Positions 45,538 to 55,553 of a stretch of 64,000 nt of DNA are shown piece by piece (positions within the stretch are counted from its first letter, which is position 1; each line of letters opens with the position of its first letter). The DNA is from Liolophura sinensis (taxonomy: Eukaryota; Mollusca; Polyplacophora; Chitonida; Chitonidae): positions 46,106,645 through 46,170,644 of the forward strand of contig NC_088302.1 in the NCBI RefSeq assembly GCF_032854445.1. The letters are read 5' to 3'. The notes under the pieces were generated by a model. That model worked only from the letters and a program-made list of their open reading frames with translations, searched no databases and had not been told where the DNA came from. The position numbers and the translations under genes are program-made.

Positions 45538-46334
45538 GTGAGTTAACATAAAGCTAATAAACATGTTTTATTGCTTTTACTGAGGACAACTCAGTGAGAT
45601 GGTGTCCTTTCGTTTAAAACTAACAAGACTTTATACTGTCCTCTCTTTAAATACATACGTCTCCAAGAGTCATAATTTCAAACCACTGCAAATGCTTATA
45701 TGCACGTGGCTTATATATGTGAAAGTGTTTGGATGTGCTTTTGTGTTCAAGAGCTTTTACTTTTGCTGACAACACTGCTCTTTAAAATACCAATGCTGTC
45801 ATCTCCAGGCTCAACTGAGCTAAAAATGGATAGTTTTATATGTATACTAGTGATATACATCTGTGTATTCAATTAAAACATGATTTGTTTGTACTGCTTA
45901 CAGATATAACTCAACTGATTCGCAGTTTGTCACCTCTGCCTAAATTGGCAGCTCCCCGTAGCAGAAAGCGGAAATCAGAGGAGGCAACACTGCTGACAGC
46001 GTCCCCTTATAAAGATCAGCTGGTTGAGAAACAGAACATGAAAGCTTTGAAGGACAAGAAAGGGAAGTCGACTGGAAGCCGCAGAAAGGGCAAGGCAACA
46101 ACAATCAAAAAGCCCAGAGGTACCAAACATCAGGGAACTCAGTGCGAAGACAGTGACGAGGATGGAGACGACCAGTGGCCTTGCCTTATTTGTAGTGAAC
46201 CATTTTCGCGTTCGCGATCTAAAGAAGTGTGTGTGCAGTGCATGTGCTGTGAACAATGGGCACACGAGGAATGCACTGCTGGCGACGTGTGTTTTGTTTG
46301 CCCGAACTGTGACTCAGGTGATTCTGAGAGCTAA
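44115..46334 (+). CDS. Pogo-like DDE transposase with C-terminal PHD-like finger, 2 coding exons
   Basis: Cuts and joins the element's DNA in the nucleus. Exons 44115-45537 and 45904-46334 join in phase (GCAG|GTGAGT ... TTACAG|AT), giving 617 residues. The start at 44115 is chosen because an acceptor (TTTCTTTCAG, 44109-44110) lies just upstream, pairing with a GAG|GTAAGT donor at 43663 in a 5' UTR. The order is: Psq-like helix-turn-helix (MVRTYKRKT ... PRTLRRHRDG), CENPB-type DNA-binding region, DDE core with Asp codons at 44577 (WNMDETG), 44907 (ILDGHHSH) and 45015 (MQPLD), then a Cys/His finger (CLIC ... CEQWAHEEC ... CPNC). About 44411-44530 is open but out of ancestral frame, so the protein is probably inactive as it stands. 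Confidence 0.85.
45904..46334 (+). CDS. Pogo transposase exon 2 (basic linker and PHD-like finger)
   Basis: Starts after TACTGCTTACAG; the reading begins D-ITQLIRSLSPLPK. A lysine-rich stretch (DKKGKSTGSRRKGKATTIKK) likely serves nuclear import. The finger has the spacing of a PHD-like Cys4-His-Cys3 module. It ends GDSES with a TAA stop region at 46334. Confidence 0.85.
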
Positions 46335-46439
46335 ATTTGTGTATATTTACAGTCATCATAACAATTAAGTGAATTAAAAAATTCACCGCTTCAATTAGTT
46401 GTATTTTAATTTGGTTATTTCGACGGGGTTTGGGGGGGG

Positions 46440-46690
46440 GGGGCAAAGCGCCCGGGTATAGGCACTTTGCCCCACATACGTGGGCACTTTTCCCCACCCG
46501 TGGGGCAAAGTGCCCATTTGATCTCTTTTGTATTTCTCTCCTGAAACGACACTTAAAAAGCGAATTCGCCAATATAAGTCAGCTGGCACTTAGTGTATAT
46601 GCATATGTCTCTTTAGCTATAGGGACAACTCAGTGCGTCCAATAATATTGGATTTCTATCAACTTTCGCTTAAGGTGGGCGCTTTGCCCC
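46440..46690. promoter_or_regulatory. Right cluster of 14-bp motif (5 copies)
   Basis: Copies at 46440-46453, 46461-46473 (inverted), 46482-46495 (inverted), 46502-46515 and 46677-46690 (inverted). Several carry G-to-A changes (AAAGTGCCC). The last lies inside the right terminal repeat. Confidence 0.6.
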
Positions 46691-46701
46691 CGTCGACCCT
46701 A

Positions 46702-49664
46702 ACCATGATGTAGAAACCCTTATGAGTTTAGCCAATCACTAGCGCTGTCACGTCAAAAAATATATTGGCTCTTGATTGTCAGTGTGGTTTCTTATCGTGG
46801 ATGGACAGATATCGATGCAATAAATCGGATTTTGCGGTTAGTTTAGCTGTTAAACGGATGCATAATGGATCACACATTTATGACAACGGCTGCCTGTGTC
46901 GAGAAAACCACCTCGGAAGAGTCATTCCTTGAAGAAAAATATTGTGACATAGCATTATTTTTTCTTATTACGAAAATGTCTTCCCAAAATCTGCATGAAA
47001 GAGTCTATTATAAATCACAATATCCTGCTATGTTTGGTAAATTCACTGAAGTCGGTACAGCCAGCCTGGCAACACACTTACATCTATGCAGGTCGAAGAC
47101 GAGGACGAGTAGTGCCGCTCACGACGCTTGTGCCCGCGAGGATCGTGATCGAGCGCCAAATTGAAAGAAACATCGGCCCTGTGAAAACGGAACAGAACTG
47201 ATACTCTTTGGTTGGGTATCCGGCATTTTTCTTTGTATTTTCTTATTGTCACATTGTTTAATACCGATGGTAAGGGACAGCTCCTAGGTTTTGTAACGTC
47301 GATGTAGATAGCTATAACATGGCAAAATGGCTTCACCAAACGAGTGGCTAGGCACCGACGCTCGTTTGCTATTAATTTTGTTGATAAGTGGTGTGGAATT
47401 TTAAAAATAGTTTTAGAACATTTATGGAATACTACTTTATTAATTGATTCAGATTTAGTGGCCGGCTATGTTCACTTGAAATATGATCTGTGCATCAGGA
47501 TCCTCGTGTACCGGTATTCAAAATCTTGGATCAACTTAACCAAAGGAGTGTACGTCGTCGCATGCTACACGGTTACGTTGACTGTTATGAAGGTGAAGCA
47601 TATCATCTATCCAAGGCTATGCAAACTGAAAGAGGATATCCCGTCCCGCGACCGTTGAAAATCGCGTGCGAATGGTACCGTCCTCATGTCGCAACCTCGA
47701 CTGGCTTCCATACAAGGCAGTGGTCCCTCCTTGGGATAGCTCATCATTACACTACATTCAGTTCCACCTCTACTGCCATCTCATTACGACTAGGAAACAA
47801 TATGCTACACTGTACTGATTTAGCACTGTGTTTAGCACTGTACTTGGCTTTTAAGACGTCAACCCGAACGTAATATATAAGAAATATAAGAGACAATACA
47901 TTCCATACTCATCATGGTAGTCTATACCCAAAGGACCCCAACAGAGTAATCATTGTGAGAATGAATTTAAGAATAATCAAATTTATTGAATAGAGTTTTG
48001 AATGAATGAATTATAACTTTGCGCCTCATCAGCATTTTTCAGCCATATCATGACGACTTTTGAAAGCACACCCAGCCGACTATTTTTTTAGACCAGATTT
48101 GTAAAAAATATAAATTCCAGAAATAAAAATGTCATTATCATTCGTGTAATGGCACTGTTATGTAACCCTAGCTTTGAGAGCGAAAAACACCAGTCAAAGA
48201 CAATAGCAAGTTTTAAATCTCTCACTATAACGAACAACTATGCCCAGTGTATGAGAGACCATACTTTGAGGAAAAAGGAAAGCAGGAAACAATTTGTTTT
48301 TATCTAGCTAACCAGTAAGACAACCAGACAGGAAGAACCACTTGAGGCTCCTAGACACTGAAACACGTGAAGGTTTGATTCTGAGATATATAGACGGCAG
48401 GAAACAAACAAAAGAAGACAATAAAACAAAACAAAACAAAAACAAAAAAAACCCTTTGGGTGATAGTTAACAATTAATGGTAACTAAACGTATAGCTACT
48501 ATGAATAAGCAAATGATAGAAACAATCAAGTTAACGTTTGACTCTCCATGATTGTTCTCTTTGGCAACTCCTGTTAAAATGAATTGCTATTATAAGAATG
48601 TTTATTTCAAGAAAAGGTGCTATTGCGGAAAGAATAAGTGAAAACTTAAAAGACATCGATGAGAGACAGGTTAATGTGTTATCATGTGCACAATTTGAGT
48701 TGTTTGGTGTAAACTATTTGTGATACCCTATTTTATCATTTTATCCGGCAATTATGTCCCAACGATATAGCTGCATACTTTGTGTACTCCAGTCCATGTT
48801 GAGGTATACACGAAAATCGGTCGTATATAATGGATATGGGAGAGCTTGGTAAATAAGGGTACCGATAAGCCGTCACAAATATCTATATGCGAGTATGTTT
48901 GTAACTGTTTATGGCTGTTTAGCTTATTTGGTAAAAGTAAAGGTGTGTCACAACGTTCATTGTGTTGTAAATACTGAACTCAATGGTCAAGTGTACCACT
49001 GTGTGAACAGTGTATATGTAGGACATAGTTGTTCTATACGACCCAGGTTGAGCCTAATTTCTCCGGCATGCATGACTCCTAGGCCTGGTGTCCTCGGATA
49101 CTTGATACAATGTGTAAGCTCGCGACACCACATTAAGGCGTTCGCCAAACAATACAGTCACACTTGACACAGTAACTTAGCATTGTGAGTGAAGATGTAG
49201 GCAACGATAAGGTCAATATTGCTAATTTATGGACACTCACGCTGAAAAGTATACATGTGGTGAGATTGACTCAGTGTAGAATAAATATTTAAAGTTTATA
49301 GTCCTGAATGATTTACGCACATGTACCTTTCCATTGTGGCGACAAATTTTCTATTCTTCAACAGAGTGAAACGGTGTTAGACCTGAGGAAATATATAGGT
49401 AGAGAATGGGTATATGTCTTTGAAACACAACAGTCAATAGCCTTTGGACATTACGAATTTAGCCCTCGTCCCGTTCTGCTATTACCATGTTCATAGTATT
49501 GTCTCAGTGTGGTTTTATTACGAACGTTCAGGAAAATGTTCTGGGCCCAGTTGTTAAAAAGTGTATTAGCTAAAACTGGTGTTAAGTCGATTTTATAATT
49601 AAGATTTTTAGACAAATTCAGCAGCCAATTCAGCACACCAAAGTCTAAAGTATAACTGCAGCAG
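46702..49664. other. No recognised gene; two coding-looking open frames
   Basis: Open frames at 46865-47164 and 47490-47873 (127 codons) have fairly balanced codon use but match nothing I know. The latter reads DPRVPVFKILDQLNQRSVRR near its start. They may be remnants of an element or of an exon. An A/C-rich run lies at 48418-48455. Confidence 0.3.
48000..48060 (-). repeat. SINE family B 3' end, minus strand
   Basis: GAATGAATTATAACTTTGCG, then CATTTTTCAGCCATATCATG, the reverse complement of the 29036 copy. Confidence 0.6.
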
Positions 49665-49907
49665 GAGCATCCCTGGCTCATTTGGTTAGCGCGCTAGCGC
49701 AGCGTAGTGGCTAAAGAGCCTGTGAGTTCAAGTCCAGCTCATGCTGGCTTTCTCTCCGGCCGTAAGTGGGGAAGGTCTGTCATCAACCTGCGGATGGTCG
49801 TGGGTTTCCCCCGGGTTCTCCCCGGTTTCCTCCCACCATAATGCTGGTCGCCGTCATATAAGGGAAATGTTCTTGAGTACGACGTAAAACACCAAACCAA
49901 TAAATAA
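49665..49907 (+). repeat. SINE family A, full-length
   Basis: Head TCCCTGGCTCATTTGGTTAG, B-box-like CTGTGAGTTCAAGTCC, body GGCCGTAAGTGGGGAAGGTC, tail TTGAGTACGACGTAAAACAC then AATAAATAAA. Confidence 0.88.
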
Positions 49908-51009
49908 AGCTCAGTTTAATATAATGTTTGTCAATTATTTTTGGGGTAAGTACAAAACTGAGGACTTGGTTTAAAGTTAAATCTGGTATTAAGTCTACGA
50001 ACAGTTTTGAAGCTTAAGCTTCATGTTCAGTGTTTTGTGGAATTTGACAGAAGTTGATTTTGTTTTACAGAATGAATGAATGAATGATTATGGTTTACAG
50101 TCACGAGGGCAATATATTGGTATGAAGATAACAATATTCAAAACGAAATATGTCAGAATGTGAATACCACATTTATAATGAAGAAAAACCATCAAACCAA
50201 ACAAACATTTGAATAATATAAAGAATCTATACGTAACGGTATACCCCAGTGATCTTCACATAGTGAATGACTGCGATGGTTTCGTTCATTATTTAGTAAA
50301 CATTAAGATTTGGTTTGCTATGAATGTAATATTCTTTACACGGGCTTTCGATTTCATTTTACTGGAAGTTTAGATAACACAAAGAAAGGATTTTCACGTG
50401 ACTATAATGGTACCAGTGAATAAAACTGATCTCCCCTGAACCATGCGGACATTGTGAGAATATTACAGACTGCAGTGCAGTTAAATTGCACTGGTTCATG
50501 TATCATGCTTGCGTACAACTCACACTGTTCTGCCACTGACACACTGCTTATTCATAAACACAGCCTATGTTCTTACATGCCCTTATACAAGTTTGATTTG
50601 CTGCGCCATTCATACACTGTTACAGGGAAGTTCACGTGGGCTCCTAGATAGCACTACATATTTCCATTTTTTTTTAAAGTCGATTTCATCTTGGTCCGCA
50701 GTCAGCCGTTCAAATTACAAAATAAGATCAAATTAAGTTACCTCTCCAGTCTTATGATATTGGCAGATGTCAACACTAGAATCTGCGCTGTATCCAAATA
50801 GTCTAATCCTAATCACCATAATACTGTCATTGTATAAATGGTTGTCATTAATTCAACATTATCCAGATTTATCTCTCTTTACTGATTTACGCAATAAACC
50901 GTTCTTTCAGTTCCGCCATTCAGAATTTTGTAATTATTAGATGTAGTTGTGAAGGCCATTTTTGCAACCGATTTTGATACCAACAGTCGCGTAGAACGGA
51001 GTTCTATTG
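49908..51009. other. No gene seen
   Basis: Contains a SINE-B tail (50071-50125, minus). Otherwise AT-rich with short featureless frames. Confidence 0.4.
50071..50125 (-). repeat. SINE family B tail fragment, minus strand
   Basis: GAATGAATGAATGAATGATT followed by ATGGTTTACAG. Diverged. Confidence 0.45.
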
Positions 51010-51367
51010 TTAAAACATTGTTAATTGATTAATGTGTAAAAAATTTCAGTGGGAATTCCCTTCCCCTTATCGAATAATCTGTCTTATCTTTCACAGTATA
51101 AACAAGCGAGGATTTAGCCGTAATAAAGGCATTCCAAACATCGTCCTATTGTATGAATGGATTACCCCAAGCTTCACTATGTGAGCGTTCCATGGGGGTG
51201 TTAAGAGCATGCTGATACGCATCAGGCTAGACTGTGGAAGAAATGGACATGACACTTTGTTCATCGTGACAATGAGTTCTTGACATGACAATAACGGCCG
51301 ATGAGAACACTACGCCTGCTGAACGAAATCGGCTCTACTCAGTGTTATTTGATTCGAAAAATAGAAC
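51010..51367 (+). repeat. 0.35-kb direct duplicate, left copy
   Basis: Shares long blocks with 53050-53392, for example GTATGAATGGATTACCCCAA, TTCACTATGTGAGC, TTCCATGGGGGTGTTAA and GACTGTGGAAGAAATGGACA. No open frame is conserved between the two, so a non-coding duplicate is likely. Confidence 0.88.
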
Positions 51368-53049
51368 GGAGTCATTTAGGTTGTTGTTTGTATTGAAGTA
51401 GGGCGTATACTACTACATGAAGTGTTCTTATATCAGGTGTACATTGCCTTGAACATACTTAGATAAACATGCATTTGCATGCAGTTCAATCTTGTGTATT
51501 ATATGATTAGTGTATAACTGTGGTTCTCAATAATACATTTTACAATTTTCTGGTACACCTTCCATGGCGAAGCTCTATTTCAAGTGTTTTGTAAGTTGCA
51601 GTTGCTCTTCATGCTTTGTACTTTTGTGGCAAGTGTCCGTACGTGTACTTGCTTGACTGAATGTGTGGGTGTACATATATGATCGACGCAGTGGTAAACA
51701 GCTCTGTAGTAGCTTGGGTCCACATTTGAATGACTGATGACAAGTCTTTTGCTTGGAACCTGTCATAGAAAGACTGACAGATCGATATTTGATAGCCCCC
51801 TAACTGTCAGTTGTATTGATTTAAATCAAGATTTAATATAAATGTGTTCATTTGTAGATTTGCGCTGGCTTTGATGTCGTGGAAAATTTACTTTCATGTT
51901 TTCTGCAAACAACGCATGATTTTTTGAAGAAAAATTTATCCACAAACCACGTTGAATCTTTATACTAAACCGTTCCGAAAGGCAATCCAATAAAGCCACA
52001 CAAAAATATGTTAAGATGTTACAATAAAGCTGAAACAAGTGGTACATGTATATTTTACTCCAGTGTGCAGATAATTGGATTCCCTTTTGTGTTTTGCTTC
52101 CTACGTTTCATACAACTGTTAACGTTATGTGTACAGCCACTGTGATTTTCATTGATAAAAATGTACACTGACATGTCTCAGCTGAAGGCATTCTTTGGCC
52201 AATCATATTGTAACAATTTTCGTACTTCTGAACGATAGCTCGGAACGATAAGCCTGCTGTTTCCAGCTTTATAGGCCAAGCTCATTTGATTTGAGCAGCA
52301 AGGTCCGGTCTGTCAAAGATGATAGCTCACTAATACACTTGCGGCTCCCTTAACTTCCACAAAACCTAGGATTTGATAACTTTATATACTTTTGTTTGTT
52401 TGTAGCTAATATTTTCATTTCCCTTTAACTATCACTTAGACGAGTTCAGCCACTTTTATAGTAGTCTCTTTTTTATATGGGTTATGTATGGTAATATACT
52501 CCAGATACAGCGTGTCTGGGTTTACCTCCACTTGGCACTGGCTCTCTATTTTGTGTATATGACAACAGGATTTATGGTGAATGGCCTTTATTGTTGATGA
52601 TTGGGGCTGAGGTACAACACGTGGAACACTTAAAAATACACGAATACGTGAACCTTACATCTACATGCATACATCTATTAACACACTGGCTCAAAAGGTT
52701 GACAAAGTATGATGCATGATTTATGTTTCTTCGTTAAGTGTTTGGAGACAGTCCATGCCACCATGTAGAGCGACTTGCAAAGTGCATGTCCGTTGAGAAT
52801 ATTTGTCTACCTAAAGATTTCGTGCCTGCGATTACAACCCACGCTACAGTTGGGGGCCATTTTTATCCCCGTTCCGGAAAACGTTTATACCGTGTAACAG
52901 ATTTAATTGTGTTACGCTATGAAATACCTCCCACGCATTTGTTGTTAGCGAGATGAATTCTTTTTATACTACAGACGGTTTTGTGGCCGCATCAGATTTT
53001 TCTATTGATGAAAAGTGCTAAAGACGGCCGCAATGCGCATATTGTTGAA
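51368..53049. other. No gene seen
   Basis: Spacer between the two 0.35-kb duplicates. AT-rich, no recognised exon. Confidence 0.4.
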
Positions 53050-53392
53050 ATATTGTTAAATGATTATTTTTTTTAAAGAATTTCAGTGAGAATTCCCTTC
53101 CTCTTATCGGATAATTTGTCTTATCTTGCACAGTATAAGCAAGTGAGGATTTAGCTGTAATAAAGGCATTCCAATTATCGCCCTATTGTATGAATGGATT
53201 ACCCCAAGCTTCACTATGTGAGCATTCCATGGGGGTGTTAATAGCATGATGATACGCATGTGCATTATATCAGACTAGACTGTGGAAGAAATGGACATGA
53301 CATTGTGTACATCGTGACAATGAGTTCTTAATAACGTTCGACGAGAACACTGAATGACATCGGCTCTCCTCATTGTTGATTCGAAAAATGAA
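53050..53392 (+). repeat. 0.35-kb direct duplicate, right copy
   Basis: About 2.04 kb downstream of the left copy and some 360 bp upstream of the putative TRIM promoter. It differs by scattered substitutions and a short extra piece (GTGCATTATATCA). Confidence 0.88.
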
Positions 53393-53755
53393 CAACGACT
53401 GACCGCGTTACGATTAGCAGCTCAGTGCATATCGTTGACTGACCTGCCCGTATGCATACATTACCTGGCAGCTTGCCAATGTCTTGAGATGTGCTTGGGT
53501 GTTTTCAGACGAAATCCCTGGGTCTGTGGAGTGTTAATATACTAAGGGTCACAGCAGATTAAGCTTAGGAGCGATCCGTGGTAAACTCATTAGTCACTGC
53601 AGCTAGACAGATCAGAGATCGCTGATCGATTACCTGAGCCGCCTTTGTCAGCGGTATTGTAACATAGCCAGTCAGATAGCTGTTTGCTGTTGAGAGTGTT
53701 GTAAACCTGAATAGGAAGACATGTTTAGGCCAGTTGTGCCGCGTTTTCGCGAGGC

Positions 53756-53763
53756 TATATAAA
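53756..53763 (+). promoter_or_regulatory. Putative TATA box of the TRIM gene
   Basis: TATATAAA sits about 150 bp before a splice donor. Transcription would start near 53785-53790. Inferred from sequence only. Confidence 0.45.
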
Positions 53764-53785
53764 CTAACGGTGTCTATGTAAAGGC

Positions 53786-53909
53786 GATTAATGCTTTGTG
53801 TGCTGGAGTGGAAGCGATTCCTTCAGAGACGACCTTAGCCCGTATATTTAGACTGGCGTGGATAACAGATAATCCAGTGTCATCATGGTGGAACAGTACT
53901 GATTAGGAG
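53786..53909 (+). other. Putative non-coding first exon of the TRIM gene
   Basis: Ends at donor GAG|GTATGTG (53910-53911), which pairs with the acceptor TTTTCTGCAG at 55490-55491. It would contain a five-codon upstream frame (ATG at 53885, TGA soon after) that could dampen translation. The start is a guess from the TATA box. Confidence 0.4.
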
Positions 53910-55491
53910 GTATGTGTATGTACACGGATGAAAATAGCTGCATCTGTTATAATTCTTGCAAAATACTCCTTTTAAATTTAGACGTTCTTGAGAGATGTCT
54001 TTTTAAATTTTGGACAAAGTTTGTTTGAGAATGGTGTCATAATCTTTTACGTTATGTTCGCTTTACACGAAAAACTCCAAATTTAGACGAATTATTGTAT
54101 TTTTAATATACAAAGAAGTAAAAATGCTGAGTTGCATCCTCTCTTCTATAAACTATACAATCTGTGTTTTTATACTGACTCAGTTTTCCTGCGGCTCCAC
54201 GTGGTCTCCCCCCCCCGGGCTCTGCCTGGTTTCCTCCCACCATAATGCGTTCATCGTATAGATGAAATGTTGTTGAGTACGGCGTGAAATCCCTATCAAA
54301 TATATAAAGAAATTAATCAGTTTTGACGTTACAAACAATTTATTGGACAAAGAAACCCAGAAGTTTACTTTAGCCAATTAACAGTACATGGCAGGTTGCG
54401 GCAAATCCACTGTACACAAAGAGATCCAAATCGCCCTAAAACCACCCGCTGCGCTGCGATGCGATGGAATGATACTACGATGGTACGGTCACGGTCAACC
54501 ATCTTCCATACAGCAGTGTCTGTGCTCTAAGTGTTTTACGAGTACATGTATAACCCCAAAACGTAAGACGTAATACAAGAAAGAACGAAAGAGTACCAGG
54601 CTTTGGACCGCTTTGTTTAATATGGAGAGGGATTTTGACGAGTTTCAGATTCTGAATGATGATAGTTTATTGATATACATTGTGCGAATTGTATATCATT
54701 TTGAAGTGTATGTTTAATTGAACGGAACCAACTTCACTTCGTATTTGTTTTCACATTCGAAGGTGCTTATATTGCACGTGTTCGGAGAAAGATCTGAACA
54801 CAACAGGACTTACATCTAAGACCCCGACTTGAAGTTTCACACGTCTGCGCTAAACAACCGCAAACGGCTCTGACATCAATTTTACAATTTACCACCTAAC
54901 AGTCGCTGACTAATAGCTTTACATACGCCCCAACCTTAGTAAACTTGATGACCTCTGAGTGGACATTTCACGACACTAATGTTAAGCGTCAAGAGCACAT
55001 CTGACCTATAACAAATCCGATTCATAAAATAGGCAGGTTGATATGTTGGGATGTAACTCTATACCTCCTTAAGCTTGGGGTCACTTAGGGTCCACTCACT
55101 GGGTCAACAGGGTGAACGTGCGTTACAAGTTCGATGAAAATTGCTTAAAGAGTTCAAGAGATATCGTGTTGACGAGTGTATCATTAATAATACTTGAATG
55201 GCCCAACTGACCTTGAAACAATTGACCCAAGGTCACAAGATATTCCCTATTTCAATATGCACATCTGGTATACGTTTGGTAAATCTGGCTACAAGCGCCC
55301 AGATGATGAACGTTTACAAAAGATGGACGGCTGAGGGAGAAGAATGAAATCTCACTATTATCAGTTATATGACAAATCATAAGAGATTGTAAGAACAAAA
55401 TATTTTCAAATATTTGTCTAACCTAAGAATTAACGACCACAGGCAATATGCAAAGTGATGTGAAAGTAAAAGCGTATTTTCTTTTCTGCAG
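53910..55491 (+). other. Putative TRIM intron with repeats
   Basis: Holds a SINE-A 3' part (54190-54312) and, near 55110-55260, a dispersed-repeat type sequence (AAGTTCGATGAAAATTGCTT ... GACCCAAGGTCACAAGATAT). No exon was recognised. Confidence 0.4.
54190..54312 (+). repeat. SINE family A 3' part
   Basis: GGGCTCTGCCTGGTTTCCTC, CCACCATAATGCG, TTGAGTACGGCGTGAAATCC, then an AT-rich tail. Confidence 0.75.
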
Positions 55492-55553
55492 GAAAATCGG
55501 CTCGGTACTGAAAAGAACCTCCACACGTTTTTCACGGAGTGTCAGATCTTATC

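Larger units (their letters stand above)
43501..46699 (+). mobile_element. Pogo-like (Tc1/mariner superfamily) DNA transposon, complete ends
   Basis: Flanked by TA (43499-43500 and 46700-46701). The left end is GGGCGGGGCAAAGCGCCCAC. The right end, reversed, is GGGTCGACGGGGGCAAAGCG followed by CCCACC, the same with a 4-bp difference. Eleven copies of a 14-bp motif near GGGGCAAAGCGCCC occur in both orientations, six within the first 440 bp and five in the last 260 bp. One two-exon transposase gene lies between. The 3199-bp length suits an autonomous pogo-like element. Confidence 0.9.

Noticed and set aside
47490-47873. 127-codon open frame
   Set aside because: Coding-looking, but without any domain, splice context or family match that I can name; kept only as a note in the intergenic entry.
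55539-55553. Earlier start for the TRIM protein at 55539
   Set aside because: That codon is GTG; the first ATG in frame is 55554 and fits an animal gene.
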